From Saccharomycopsis malanga (Eukaryota > Ascomycota > Saccharomycetes > Ascoideales > Saccharomycopsidaceae), in NCBI GenBank assembly GCA_004014935.1, contig CP025324.1:434001-498000 (forward strand): a DNA stretch of 64,000 nt, given 5' to 3'. The notes beneath the pieces were generated by a model. It worked only from the letters and a program-made list of their open reading frames with translations, was not told the origin of the DNA and did not search any database. Of the stretch, positions 52,101-63,460 are shown one piece after another (the first letter of the stretch is position 1; each line of letters begins with the position of its first letter). The position numbers and the translations under genes are program-made.

Positions 52101-52391
52101 CCAATTATGCCCCGGTCATTAAAATCTGTTCAGAATCTTATATATCATAATCTTCTTACCCAAATGGTTGGAAAATAAGTACTAGACTTTGATCCAGGTC
52201 GTGTTTCAGACTGTTGCACTTGCCTGTGAAATCACCTTCAGCATTGTAAAAAGCAGCGAGTAAAACTGTTCGTCTTGGGAATCGATTCTATGTTCCTGTT
52301 AGGTCTTTTTTCTCTTGTCCGAAAGCACTGACCATGTGCCATACGGCCAGCGGCTTATAAGGTACTAATAACAATAATAAGTATACTTGCC

Positions 52392-52622
52392 ATGCCTAAA
52401 GGGACTTGGAAATCCATTCAAAACCCCATATTATTTACGACCAAATTAGCTGACTTTCTTGTTGTTTCTATGGTCAGGATTACCTTAGCAAGTCCTGTTG
52501 TAGTGACAGTTGTTACATCATTAAAAGTAAGCTTACTAGCACTTGTGCTTAAGGGTGGTTTGGTCTATGACTTTTTTCAGTGGTATAAATATTTGTACAA
52601 AGAAAGTTATACAAACCTCTGA
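52392..52622 (+). CDS. Possible small membrane protein (76 aa)
   Basis: An ATG-initiated 76-codon frame starting MPKGTWKSIQN. Residues about 19-62 are strongly hydrophobic (FLVVSMVRITLASPVVVTVV and onward), suggesting one or two membrane helices, and the tail is Tyr/Lys-rich. The first 18 nt repeat a start-codon module found twice more in the window with closed frames, so this may be the surviving member of a small-gene family. No known family is recognised; expression is unproven. Confidence 0.35.
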   Translation: MPKGTWKSIQNPILFTTKLADFLVVSMVRITLASPVVVTVVTSLKVSLLALVLKGGLVYDFFQWYKYLYKESYTNL

Positions 52623-53053
52623 GGTGTCTCAATAGAGTAAACTATAGTCTATTAAGTAAAAGAGTATCCAGAAGGTTAAAAGTTGTGAGAGAGTACCAAT
52701 CCATTATGTTTCATACTTTAATGCCAAATTAATTAAAATTGAATTACATCCCGGATTTTTGAGATATCATCGACATTTTGAGAAAGAAAACACATTCAAA
52801 AGCATTTTCCAGTAAAAATCCAGCTGTACACACAAATACAGCGCCATTTTACTACGACTTTTCCAATTCATAAAGCATAATAAAGAAACTATGGCGAACC
52901 GGTTCAAACATATTCTATTTTTCAAGTACCATTTTGGTGGATACATGCGTTAATTTTTTGAAAGCAGATCTATAAACAAAACAGGTAAACAACTATTAAT
53001 TACATAATATACCACATCTTGATTATAAAAGGAATTTATTATTTTGATACGAT

Positions 53054-54593
53054 ATGCCAGGGTATGTTAAAGTATAGAAAATCTTTTCAATCAGCCAGAC
53101 ACTAACATTAATGTAGTGAAATAGTGACAATACAGGCTGGTCAGTGTGGTAATCAGATTGGCCAGGAGTTTTGGGATCAGTTATGTCGTGAGCATGGGAT
53201 TAATGCAATAGACGGCACTTTGAAGGACACCAATCAGTTTCCAGGATTATATGAAGATGACCATTTGGCAATACAGAACACACGGGATGACAATCCAAAC
53301 ATATTTTTCAATCAAGATGATGACAATAGATTCACACCGCGCGGAATCCTTATTGATTTAGAACCTCGAGTAGTTTCCACAATTTCTAGCAAATATACCA
53401 ACTTGTTTAATCCTCGCAACATCTACACAAGCGCTTCGGGTAGTGGGGCAGGCAACAACTGGTCACAGGGTTATGATTATGCTGCTTCGCATGCTGATGA
53501 TTTGATGGACTTGATTGATCGTGAGTTGGATAGTTGTGATAATCTAGAAGCCTTTCAGTTGATCCATTCTGTTGCTGGTGGCACTGGGTCAGGATTAGGT
53601 TCGTTTTTACTTGAACAACTAGCTGACCATTACCAGCGGAAAATTGTTCAGACATATTCTGTGTTTCCAGCAAACGACCAAACTTCTGATGTGGTTGTGC
53701 AGCCTTACAATACTATATTAGCACTTCGTAGGCTCATCGAGTATTCTGATTCGTGTGTGGTGTTTGATAATGGTGCATTAAATGCAATCGCATTAGCTAC
53801 CATGAGAATATCTAACATTTCGTTTGAACAGACAAATCAGCTTGTATCCACTGTAATATCTTCCTTGACAAACCCTCTCCGCTTTCCAACATCAATGTAT
53901 AACTCTTTGACCAGTATATTGTCTTCGTTGGTTCCTACACCGGGTCTACATTTTCTTACTCCTACATATTATCCTTTTACTTCAGAGTTTGTGAGCCACG
54001 CTAAAGACATTAGAAGAGCCACGTCTTATGACGTCCTTCTTGAATTATTAAACAAAAACTTTAAAATGATCAAAGCTGATGAAAAGGCTGTCTCCAATGA
54101 AAGTTACATTTCAGTACTAAATATGCTTCAAGGTGCTTCTCCATCACACCTGGAACAAGGTGATGGTGACTTACAAAAAGGATTACTTAGATTTCAACAG
54201 CGAGTCAAGTTTGTCCCTTGGGTTGATGCCAGTGTGAATTTGGTATATGCCAAAAAATCACCATTCTTGCAGTACTCTGTTCAAAAACACCAAGAGTTGC
54301 ACTCACAAGATTTGCAGCCGCAACAGCAATACTCAAAAGCCAATAATAATAATAAAAAAATTGTCAATGGGTTAATGTTGGCTAATTCAACCTCAATAGT
54401 TTCGTTGTTTAAGAGAAACTGCTCAAGATATGATAAGTTAATCAAAAGGAACGCTTTTTTAGATGGTTACAAGAGAGGTACATTATTCAGTGATAACTTG
54501 GACGAATTCCATGAGTCACGCCAGATAGTACAAGGCGCTATAGAGGAATACCAGCAGGCCGAGAGTGAAGAATATTTGACGAGCTCATACTAG
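53054..54593 (+). CDS. TUB4: Gamma-tubulin (two exons)
   Basis: Exon 1 is only 8 nt (53054-53061, ATGCCAGG); the intron 53062-53116 has GTATGT, CACTAAC and TAG; exon 2 is 53117-54593. Together they give 494 residues beginning MPGEIVTIQAGQCGNQIGQE, the expected gamma-tubulin N-terminus. The GTP-binding tubulin signature GGTGSGLGS is present, as are AGNNWSQGYD and TYSVFPANDQTSDVVVQPYN. A Gln/Asn-rich insertion (about 395-425, QDLQPQQQYSKANNNNKK) is a lineage-specific loop. The protein lies at spindle pole bodies in the gamma-tubulin small complex with Spc97/Spc98 and nucleates microtubules. Confidence 0.95.
53062..53116 (+). other. TUB4 intron
   Basis: 55 nt with GTATGT donor, CACTAAC branch site 12-18 nt from the TAG acceptor; it interrupts codon 3. 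Confidence 0.88.
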
Positions 54594-55422
54594 AAGTTTT
54601 TGTAATGACAGTAGCAGCAATTTACGATTATATTTGATGATAAAATTATGTGCTTGTAATTCTTGTGGGACTGTAATTATCAAATATAGACAATTCAAAA
54701 AGAGTATAATTATCAAGATTAAGCAGAATGAGGTTTGACGTAATTTTATATAATGAAACGGCAAAACTTTTTGCTGATAAACATAATCAAAGTTTTCTTT
54801 AAATATTATTACTTTAGCTTCCCAAGCATACATTATAATAGCTAAATGACATGTTCAAAATTGCCTTTCTCAAATGGTTAACAAATTGATGTAAGGTCAT
54901 TATCTTGAACGTGCACCTTGTTAAAGGTTATCCTAATGTACTTCTTCCTTCAAGTATATGACTAAAAATCAATGAATAAAAACCGTGTAAGCCAAAAAAT
55001 AATATCTCTTTGGACTAAAGCTCAGCATACCAGAGCATTAGTGTATTACTACTGAGTTGTTCTACACATGTACCAAGACGAGCATTATAAGAACTTCTTC
55101 TCTCACAATATAATCAGCCACATTTACATATATCACTTCACTTTTACTTATTTTCAAAAGACTGTCTCTAACCTTAACCCTTTGACAACAAGTTTATTCA
55201 GTTCTTATTTTGCTTGTAAGAGTTTTCCAAGCACTAAACATGATCAAGTAGGCTTGTAAGAAACAGCACAACCTTACAAGAAACGTGTAAATATTCAATG
55301 GTATTTCATGTCATCTATATATGAACTTGAGTGCAAAAAGAACAAAAAGCAAATGAAAATTAATGCGAAATGAAAAGGTTGAAATATGAGCTCAATACGG
55401 TGATTTGACAAGCATATGATTT
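54594..55422. other. Convergent 3' region of TUB4 and the AVT transporter
   Basis: 829 bp of AT-rich sequence between two stop codons; short frames only, nothing supported. Confidence 0.6.
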
Positions 55423-57519
55423 TTAAACGAGTTGCAACAATACATAAACCATGGCAATTCCCCCGAAAACTACCAAGAAAGCATCGAATCCTTTAGCAGC
55501 TTTAGTCTTGCTAACAGCCTTGTAGTGGAGCATTGGAGGATACATGTACACCAAAGGAATACAAGCGAAACAACCAATGAACGAGACAAACTTGTCAAGG
55601 TTAGAAGAACCAAAGTAAGCAATGATACAACAAAGAAGTACTAAAGAGGAACGAAGAGCATTCTTTGCCCATTTGATTTGAGCATTAACCTTACCACTAT
55701 AATTCTTACCAAACACCTTGTTTTCAATAATCTTGATTACTGGAAAAAGTTGTAATGGAGCAGATAAAAGAATAGCAATGGAGTAAAACAACTGAATCAG
55801 ATTAACCATGAGAGAATCTTGTGGCAAGTTTAAAATGATTACAGTATTAGTCAGTGATCCATATGTAGCATAACATAATGAGCCAACAAGCAACATTAAT
55901 AAGGATACAGTAAGAATAACAAAGAATAAGACCTTTGGAAACTTTTGGGGCTCAATCATTGATTCCTGAATAGGAACAATTAAACCAATACCTTCAAAAG
56001 CGAAGATGGCAACCCCGATGAATAATGACCAGCTGGAGGAGTTGAAGTTTATTAAGTCATCAGCAATACCGTTGGTAACCAAATCGGCTATTGTGAAGTA
56101 TACAATCACCATTAAGCCGATGAAAATAAACAAATTAGCAATCAAAGAACTAAGAGAGAGCTTAGTGATGTTGCGAACTAACGATAAAGGAATAAAAAAG
56201 AAACATTGAAATACAATCAAATGATGGATTTCTAACCTCAAGTTAAATATACTTTGCACAAAAGCTTGAAGGTTGGTAGCAGTAAACACTAAATAAGCAC
56301 CAACAAAACCAATTTGCGACAAGACAATAGAAAAGATGATGAGGAACTTCATTTTGCTTCCAAAGAGCTTATAGCCCATGTCACCAAAGGAGGAAACTTT
56401 GATAGCATCTTTAGTCTTAATCAAAATATAATAGCACCAGAATGAATAAACGGCAAAAAACGACAATGTGATAACAGAAAACAAAAGTCCACCGTTGAAG
56501 AAGGCTTTTGGTAAAAACAATATACCTGTTCCTACGAAACTTTTCAAAAGAAGAAAGAAAGCTTTAAGAGGGGTAGCAGTAGCCTCTGGTCTTTTAGGGC
56601 CTGTTTCCACCCGTTGTGGAATAGCAGAATAACCAGAACGGGTTCCATTGCCCAACAATGGCGAGTTTTCTTCGTCCAAAATTTTGGAATTAGACAAAGT
56701 ACAAGTTTTGAAGTCTTCATCTTCTAATTCCTCGCCAGCAAAATGACCATATATGCTCAAAAACTCCATAAAGTTTCTTGTCAAGAATGGAGGCAAGTCA
56801 ATCTCTTCCGTCTTTTGCTTATCGGAAATCTCGCCTTTGTTCTGTTTCTTGACTTCTTCCTTTTTCTTCTTGACGATATATTCTCTTCTAAACCCGCCAG
56901 GAACATTGATACCACTTGCCAGAGACCCTCTTCTTTCTGCTAACGAAAACGAAGACGATCTTCTGATCTTATGGCTGCCATTGCCGCTTCGTATGCTGCT
57001 AGCACCGGAATCGGTGTTGTTATTAGTGTCGGCAATGGCACTGTTCGTATACTTGTACAAGTCTCTAGCAATGTCGCCCCCAGGTAGTTGCAAAGCATTT
57101 TCGGAAACTAAATGTTTATGTACCTCATTAATCAAATCATAATCATTACTGTCCACTGCAAAGTTTGGGATATCGTAATCCAACTCAGAAGAGCTTCCGC
57201 CACGGCTACTTCTGTTAGGTACACTGTGGGTATTGGCCAATGCAGCATTATTATTATTGTTAGCATTTGATCCGCTTGCCAAACTGAAAACAGAGTTTGA
57301 CGAAGGGCTTTCATGCAAAAATGAGTTTATAACAGATATTTTGGACTTTTGGTTAGGTGAGTTGTTCTCAAAATTGCCTTTCAACGGACTGGAGGCTAAT
57401 TTTGCTGTGCTGAGTCTACGCAGAGTTGGCGTTGTAGCACCATTGCTAGCAAGAGACGACGACGAAAACGTTCTTTGATTTGGGTTCGCCATGGGTGGCG
57501 TTTTATTAGAGCTAGGCAT
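55423..57519 (-). CDS. AVT4: Vacuolar amino-acid transporter, AVT3/AVT4 type
   Basis: A 698-residue AAAP-family transporter. The first 310 residues are a Ser/Asn-rich cytosolic extension with phosphorylatable tracts (RRSSSFSLAERRGSL), typical of fungal Avt3/Avt4 rather than Avt1. The transporter core from about 318 begins PLKAFFLLLKSFVGTGILFLPKAF, the family N-terminal helix motif, and has about 11 membrane segments, including FAFEGIGLIVPIQESM. Avt3 and Avt4 export neutral and basic amino acids from the vacuole. The two cannot be separated by eye, so the symbol is provisional. No intron. Confidence 0.85.
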   Translation of the reverse strand: MPSSNKTPPMANPNQRTFSSSSLASNGATTPTLRRLSTAKLASSPLKGNFENNSPNQKSKISVINSFLHESPSSNSVFSLASGSNANNNNNAALANTHSVPNRSSRGGSSSELDYDIPNFAVDSNDYDLINEVHKHLVSENALQLPGGDIARDLYKYTNSAIADTNNNTDSGASSIRSGNGSHKIRRSSSFSLAERRGSLASGINVPGGFRREYIVKKKKEEVKKQNKGEISDKQKTEEIDLPPFLTRNFMEFLSIYGHFAGEELEDEDFKTCTLSNSKILDEENSPLLGNGTRSGYSAIPQRVETGPKRPEATATPLKAFFLLLKSFVGTGILFLPKAFFNGGLLFSVITLSFFAVYSFWCYYILIKTKDAIKVSSFGDMGYKLFGSKMKFLIIFSIVLSQIGFVGAYLVFTATNLQAFVQSIFNLRLEIHHLIVFQCFFFIPLSLVRNITKLSLSSLIANLFIFIGLMVIVYFTIADLVTNGIADDLINFNSSSWSLFIGVAIFAFEGIGLIVPIQESMIEPQKFPKVLFFVILTVSLLMLLVGSLCYATYGSLTNTVIILNLPQDSLMVNLIQLFYSIAILLSAPLQLFPVIKIIENKVFGKNYSGKVNAQIKWAKNALRSSLVLLCCIIAYFGSSNLDKFVSFIGCFACIPLVYMYPPMLHYKAVSKTKAAKGFDAFLVVFGGIAMVYVLLQLV

Positions 57520-58842
57520 CTTGTAATCGTTGTTCTATAGCTATACTTGATGGCGATGTTTTATGAATTTTGAGTGGCCAATTATGCTTGCGACTTGAAA
57601 CAATACTGAAGATATCCTACTAATGTAGAAATATTCTTATAATCGTATAACCTATTTTCTTATATAGTACGATGAATGTTGAGCACCGAAAAGTATTATA
57701 TCAGTGATCAAAAACTACCAACTATAAATCAAAACAACCAAAAAGATTGAATCAAGAAAATAAAAAAAGAAGTAGCTTGAAATTGATTTAACCAATCTTA
57801 TGTGTATACCGTGTGATACCAACCACAACAATAGGCGATAGCTATAATAACCAGTGTTTGATAATTATTTAGAAAACAGCAGTCTAGGTAGATCACAACG
57901 ATAAGAAGAGCCTCTATCACAGGAGTTTGATAGCGTGTGATGCTCATTTTATCAGTTTCTTCTTTTGTCGTTTTGGCCTATTGCCGTTTCATGCAGGTCC
58001 ATGTGCTATGATGTACTGTGGCGCAAGGCTTGGTTAATATCTCATCGGCGTTTTAACGGTGTCAACCGTGTAGCCTTACCAATCAATGGTAATTAAGGGC
58101 ATGTGTAAAGGAGAGAGAAAGCTATAGTTTTATAGAAGCTGTTGTATGAATATTTGTTTAGTTTGTGAGCCATGCAGAACTAGATCTAAAGAAAAGCAGG
58201 GAAATGTAGAGAAAAGTACGAAAAAGCAAAGAAAAGCAGAAAGAAGCAGGGAACCCCATATTAAATATAATAGTAGACACGCTATTTATTGACATAGTTT
58301 ACATGTTGGGATTCACTTGAAGGGCGGCTTAAGTTTGAAAAATTTGTGTCAAACAAATATCAGCTTTATGTAATAAATATTAGAGAAACAACATAAATGG
58401 GAAATCATCACCTTTTGCAACATAGCAGTGATAATTGTTTCAAGTGCTATAGCCTACAATTTCTTGTAGTTTTTGTAGTAATATATAGGTTACTTTGAGC
58501 TAGTGCATCTGCTATGTAATTAGCAAAGTGAAAAGAAAAACAGAAATAATTTACAAATAAAGAATAAAACAGAGCAAACATTTGTATATAACAAATAAGG
58601 TAATGGAATGAAAAAACAGACCAGCCGTTCCAAATCCCAGGAAAACCCAGCAAATCATAAACAATAAATAACAGAACAAAATAACAATCTATATAGGAAA
58701 AAGAGCACAATTATGAAAGAAAATCAGCTGAAAAAGGTGTATAATAAGCATGTAAATCAAACAATGCCTAGAGAAACAAAAACCAAATATGTAAAATAGT
58801 AAAAACTTATTAAAACTTGCATAACGCTATGATTTGAAACCC
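57520..58842. other. Intergenic between AVT and PIN2 genes (minus-strand tandem)
   Basis: 1.32 kb. Contains the AVT promoter and a purine-rich stretch at about 58185-58250 made of irregular GAAAAGCAGGGAA/GAAAAGCAGAAAG units. No gene is evident. Confidence 0.55.
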
Positions 58843-60210
58843 TCAATTTTGATGATTTCTTGGATGCATGTCGAATATCGAAGCAGTGTCGCTAGGATAT
58901 GGCGCACTATTACCACCTTGTTGTTTATTATTGACTTCAAAAGAGCCGTTGGCGGCCAAAGGATTAGAAGTAGGATATGGAGCTGCTGTATGTGCGGAAG
59001 GTGTGCTATTGGAAGCATAATTATTACTCTCACCGCCGGTATTGTGGATCAAACTAGTCGGGTCTATTCTGGCAACTTCGTTGTAGGTTTGATTAGCAAG
59101 TGTGTGGTTTGGACGCAAAGGAGGAGTGCTGCTTGTAGTTGTAGCTACGCTGTCAGATCCAGTGTACATTTGATGGAATGGAATTTGTTGGCGATTTGTC
59201 ACATTTGATGAGCCAGTATATCCGTCATGAATTGGCGAGAAGCTTGAAGCAGGATTAGCATTAGCTAATACAGGGCCAGTGGTATAGCTATTACTATTGG
59301 CAATATACTGTGGCTGATATGGGCGGCCATAACCAGTGGTATTGGTATCAAGATCCAGAGAATCTTCCAAAAGATTAGTTTGTCCTCTGATAACACCCAG
59401 AGAAGGATCATTTAGAGAGTTCTGGCTGCCTTGGTTGGCGCGATTGTAAGCAGTAGCGTTGGCAGCAGCGACACTTGGGGGAACAGCAGTAATATTGTAT
59501 GAATTGCCATCAGACGTGTACTGTACGTTGGACAAATCGTTCATTGGAATATCATGCATTTGCTGTTGTTTCTTCTGTTGGATCGGTTTGTTCAAAGACT
59601 GCATTCCACCGTATGGCTCATAACTTGAGTCAGTAAATGGATCATCATCGTTTACAACTTTGAGAGGCTTTCTAGCATCGCCACCTCCATATGCAGAATT
59701 CTCACCAAATTGTTTCTCAGCAATACCGTAAAGGGAGTTATCTTCAGGAGGATTAGGTTTACTTGGAGGCTTATTGAAGATTTGTGATGGGAGAGGAGCC
59801 GGGGCTAATTGGTCTTGTGGTTTACCCAGTTTTCTGGTAAATGCAGAATAATCTTGTGGAGGATCGTAACGACGAGGTCCTTGATAAGGTTGGTAACTTG
59901 CTGGGGGTGGCATTGCTGGAGTCTGCTGATAATCTTTTCTCAAAGACCCACCGCCACAGCAGTTACACATTTGAGAACAACAACAGAAGAGGGAACTCAT
60001 AATAGTTGCACCACAGCATAAGCATCTAGCAATACTGGAAAGAATCCAGAATATGAATAACCCACCAACGACAATAACGACAATTGCAACAATCTTACAT
60101 ATCTTGTTGTCCATACAAGTATCCCAGTCCTTGACATCTCCAAAGCTTCTTTTTATAAGAACAGAACTTGCGGAACAGGCTAGTTGTTCAGCAGTAATAT
60201 CAATGAACAT
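58843..60210 (-). CDS. PIN2: Pin2-like single-pass membrane protein
   Basis: This 455-residue protein shares with S. cerevisiae Pin2 the N-terminal DWDTCMDNKICKIVAIVVIVVG, a luminal Cys followed by one membrane helix (about 34-62), then a juxtamembrane Cys cluster (CLCCG, LFCCCSQMCNCCGG) likely to be palmitoylated. The remaining 370 residues are a cytosolic, Pro/Gln/Asn/Tyr-rich, prion-like tail. Yeast Pin2 is a stress-regulated exomer cargo cycling between the trans-Golgi and plasma membrane and named for promoting prion appearance. The tail is longer than in S. cerevisiae (282 residues total). Confidence 0.8.
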   Translation of the reverse strand: MFIDITAEQLACSASSVLIKRSFGDVKDWDTCMDNKICKIVAIVVIVVGGLFIFWILSSIARCLCCGATIMSSLFCCCSQMCNCCGGGSLRKDYQQTPAMPPPASYQPYQGPRRYDPPQDYSAFTRKLGKPQDQLAPAPLPSQIFNKPPSKPNPPEDNSLYGIAEKQFGENSAYGGGDARKPLKVVNDDDPFTDSSYEPYGGMQSLNKPIQQKKQQQMHDIPMNDLSNVQYTSDGNSYNITAVPPSVAAANATAYNRANQGSQNSLNDPSLGVIRGQTNLLEDSLDLDTNTTGYGRPYQPQYIANSNSYTTGPVLANANPASSFSPIHDGYTGSSNVTNRQQIPFHQMYTGSDSVATTTSSTPPLRPNHTLANQTYNEVARIDPTSLIHNTGGESNNYASNSTPSAHTAAPYPTSNPLAANGSFEVNNKQQGGNSAPYPSDTASIFDMHPRNHQN

Positions 60211-60308
60211 GGTGTGGAGAATGCCTACTATTTGATAACAAGTTTAAGCCCTTGAAAGTAAAAAAAAAAATCAATATACGTTCTTTTTATATTTAAACAA
60301 TCTCTTGG

Positions 60309-60692
60309 ATGAAATACACCCTGACAAGAATTAGATGTTTAAACAATAATCTAGTCCTTCGGCTGTCTACCCCCACATTGCCTTTCTTTAGACGGCATGC
60401 CAGCACTGTAAAATGGGAGACACCCAACATTACCAGACCAAAGCTTCATAACCGTTCTAGGACAACTGTCCTGATAACTGTAGCTACCATTCTATTTATA
60501 TATTTGTTTACTAATATCTATTGTTCTGTATCTACGCTTTATTCCCTGCATCTTTGGTGTACCACCAATCCTTCACATACTTGGTCTGTTGATATTACTA
60601 AGCCTACTAATGTTGTAACAGCAAATCATCACAGCATTAATCAACTTACACTATCTATTCTCCCATTTAGGCTTGATCAAAAACCGTATTAG
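60309..60692 (+). CDS. Possible small mitochondrial membrane protein (127 aa)
   Basis: An ATG-initiated frame, 98 bp from the divergent PIN2 start. Residues 1-33 are basic, without acidic residues, and end RRHAST, like a mitochondrial presequence. A hydrophobic helix follows (about 52-75, TVLITVATILFIYLFTNIYC), then a polar tail. No homologue is recognised. It could be a genuine small inner-membrane protein or chance open frame. Confidence 0.4.
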   Translation: MKYTLTRIRCLNNNLVLRLSTPTLPFFRRHASTVKWETPNITRPKLHNRSRTTVLITVATILFIYLFTNIYCSVSTLYSLHLWCTTNPSHTWSVDITKPTNVVTANHHSINQLTLSILPFRLDQKPY

Positions 60693-60758
60693 CAGGCCAA
60701 AACGTCCACCCCCCAACCTTGACGACCAGTTACCCTCGTACCTTGATAAATTTCACGA

Positions 60759-60782
60759 ATCACATGTGACGTGTCATGTGAT
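60759..60782. promoter_or_regulatory. Three overlapping RTCACRTG (Cbf1-type) sites upstream of PHO23
   Basis: ATCACATG (60759-60766), GTCACATG on the minus strand (60763-60770) and ATCACATG on the minus strand (60775-60782) lie 110-135 bp before the PHO23 ATG. The first two form the palindrome TCACATGTGA. Confidence 0.5.
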
Positions 60783-60893
60783 CACATCACCAACCTTTTC
60801 AAAACACTCAACAGGAGAAGACCAGGAAGGAGGAAGAAGAAGAAGAAGAGTAATAAAAGTATATATGGTAACATTAGTCAATAACCATTTGCC

Positions 60894-62267
60894 ATGACCT
60901 ATCCTCCTGTTTCCTCTGGCCATCATTCTTCCAAGTCTTCTGCAGAGCCTCAGCGCTATCTTGCTATCAATGATTTTGCAGATGCTTTGCAGGCTTTTCC
61001 TGCAGACATTATCAGGCAGTTCACGTTATTGAAGGAGATTGATGCCAAATGTATCAATACTCAGCCTGAGTTGAATCATCAGATATCAAAATATGTCAAG
61101 CTTGCAGAACGAGAAGCACCTGTTGAACAAAAGCATTCAAAACTTGGTCTTATCAAGGACCTTTTGCTTAGCAATTTGCCCTGTTATGAAGAGAAAATGA
61201 CCATTGCCAGTTTGGCTACTGATTTGGTCGCTAAACATATTGACCGTATCAACAACGATTTTGAGTTGATTATCAACCATGAGATTCCAAAAATCGTCAA
61301 GTTTGGTCCAAAGAACCACCCTGCTATCATCCCAGACTCCAAACTTCCGGAGAATAAGTCTGCGCAGACGCAACGAAGCGAGAGTCGGAGAGAGGCAATA
61401 GCCGCTAAAAAAGCAGCCCAAAATGATGATGCAACTGGCGCTGTCTCAGTTAGTGGTTCCAGCAGTAGTGGGCATCATAGCAGTGTGGGTTCTGGTAGTT
61501 CAATTGCTGGCAGCAGTTCTAATGCTTCAGGCAAATCTAAGAACGGCAGAAATCACCATAGCTCTACAATTTCAAACAGTAAAGGTAAAGAATCAACGCC
61601 TGGAGCGAGCAGAAAGAAGAAATCGAGCATTAGCAACGGCAGCAATAATAGTAGTTTTGGAGACAGAAACCAACATTCAAATTTACATGCTGCTTCTGGA
61701 AATGGTCATGTTACAACTTCTTCTGGTATTAGTCACAACAACGACGTGGATTACGGAAGCAGCACTGCCAATAGCCAACGATATGGTAAAAGTGCACACA
61801 GTATTACGGCAGGAAACAGTTCTAAGCTTGCTACTGCTCCTGCGCTATCACAGGCAAGCTCTTCTGGGTCTCAGAATAATAGCAGATCAAACAGCTCAAC
61901 AGCTGTCAAGACAGAAAACGAAAATAGCAGAAAACGCCAGAAAGTTGTGAAAAAATCTAGTAGCAGTAGCAGTAACAAGATTGTACGGAAAGATTTGGGC
62001 CATGATAACGCTAAATCACAAAACAGTAATGCTGCTTTGTCTTCCACCGGAGGCAACCACCAGGACGAGGACTTTGAGCCTGAGGAAGAAGATAACGCAA
62101 ATGATGTTTATTGTATTTGCCAACAGGTATCTTTCGGTGAAATGATCTGCTGTGACAACGATAAATGTAAAATACAATGGTTTCATTTGCAATGTGTCGG
62201 GCTCAACTCTCCACCAACAGGAACATGGTACTGTGACGATTGCAAAAAACAGTCCCACATGCGCTAG
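60894..62267 (+). CDS. PHO23: ING-family PHD-finger protein of the Rpd3L histone deacetylase complex
   Basis: A 457-residue ING protein. The N-terminal ING helical domain (about 28-150) begins [26 protein letters not shown] and includes NHPAIIPD and [12 protein letters not shown], which match Pho23 more closely than Yng1 or Yng2. A long Ser/Asn/His-rich linker (about 175-395) with a basic [12 protein letters not shown] patch follows. The C-terminal PHD finger (about 404-450) has the full C4HC3 set in [21 protein letters not shown] and WYCDDC; it should read H3K4 trimethylation. It is longer than S. cerevisiae Pho23 (330) because of the linker. Confidence 0.88.
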   Translation: MTYPPVSSGHHSSKSSAEPQRYLAINDFADALQAFPADIIRQFTLLKEIDAKCINTQPELNHQISKYVKLAEREAPVEQKHSKLGLIKDLLLSNLPCYEEKMTIASLATDLVAKHIDRINNDFELIINHEIPKIVKFGPKNHPAIIPDSKLPENKSAQTQRSESRREAIAAKKAAQNDDATGAVSVSGSSSSGHHSSVGSGSSIAGSSSNASGKSKNGRNHHSSTISNSKGKESTPGASRKKKSSISNGSNNSSFGDRNQHSNLHAASGNGHVTTSSGISHNNDVDYGSSTANSQRYGKSAHSITAGNSSKLATAPALSQASSSGSQNNSRSNSSTAVKTENENSRKRQKVVKKSSSSSSNKIVRKDLGHDNAKSQNSNAALSSTGGNHQDEDFEPEEEDNANDVYCICQQVSFGEMICCDNDKCKIQWFHLQCVGLNSPPTGTWYCDDCKKQSHMR

Positions 62268-63460
62268 CTTATTTACATTTATTCTTTCTTGTACAATTAC
62301 ATATCCCATCTCTTCTTCCTTCTTCTTTATCTCCTTGTCTTCTAATACAAGGAAACATAGGTTTTCAACTGCCCATAGTAATGGCACCTTAGTGCTTTCC
62401 TTTGAAGTGCAGGAACTTACATGATACTACATGAAGCCGCAGGACAACAAGAGTGTTCTGTTGTGTTGAGCGCTAACCCGATGTGTACGTAATATAAAAA
62501 GGCGGCTTGCCAGAGTATATTCCATCTTAATGGTGTTCAATATATAATAATGGTAAACAGTTCGATCTCATGTAGCAATATATTGCCATACATCCCAATC
62601 ATTGAGCCTCCCGCATCGCTTTATCGCCCCGATAACCGTTTCAGCATACAAGGCTCTCATGGCATTGATCAGCATTCACACCGTGAAACCAAGCATCAGA
62701 ACGTCATTTGAGAACGGGTAATATTCTATTTTAGCTACACGCCGCCATGTAGTATTGCTAAACGCCATCCACCCTGCAAAGAACTGCTGTTTTACTTTTT
62801 TTTTATCATTTTTTGCTTCTTTCTGGTCAATCAGAATGTTCAACCTACTATTTTCATCAATTTACGCTAAGAAACCAGTTGGCATAGGTACGGAAAAAAA
62901 AAAAGTCCCTAGAATCAGATACCAAAAAATTTAAAGAGGCAGAAAAAAAAGACCTGCTACCCAGTACGTTTTCAGCGATTATCCGTGCTAAATTGTCTGT
63001 TTGATTCAGCTCGTTTACTTGAAAGTGCTTTCCTCATTTTTTACTTTTTTCACAATTCTTTATAATTTAATTCATACAAGTGAATTGCATTATTGATTCA
63101 TTGAGTCAGCAAAAAGTCAATTCTTACTTTGTTTCTAGTCTCGTTCACGCCAATTCCAGTACTTCCACGTCGTTGTTGCGCACCTACTAAAAACAGACTA
63201 AAACAAGAAAAAAAAATAAAAATTAAAAATTAAGTCTTTTTCTTTCTCCAAAAATTACACATTTCAACACTTGATCGTTAATATTGTTAGATTAAAGTTG
63301 AATTGCTTACAAGAAAAACAAGTTTATTTATCATTGACGGCAATAAATTGAACATTGATTTGTAAAACTTGCCATACGCGATAAAAGACAGAACTTTACA
63401 ACTTGCTAATTGATTTCACTACAGCATTTTGAGCAAATTTCAAGTATCCTTTGATATAAT
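62268..63460. other. PHO23 3' flank and long RAS1 promoter/leader
   Basis: 1.2 kb. T-rich and A-rich tracts (62795-62815, 62895-62905, 63205-63225) precede the RAS1 start, and the last 250 bp look like a transcribed AT-rich leader. No gene seen. Confidence 0.55.

Larger units (their letters stand above)
51185..53053. other. Intergenic between DUR3 and TUB4
   Basis: 1.87 kb holding the DUR3 promoter (first 450 bp), a copy of the dispersed promoter/start module (52012-52100), a small open frame (52392-52622) and the TUB4 promoter. Nothing else is recognised. Confidence 0.6.
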
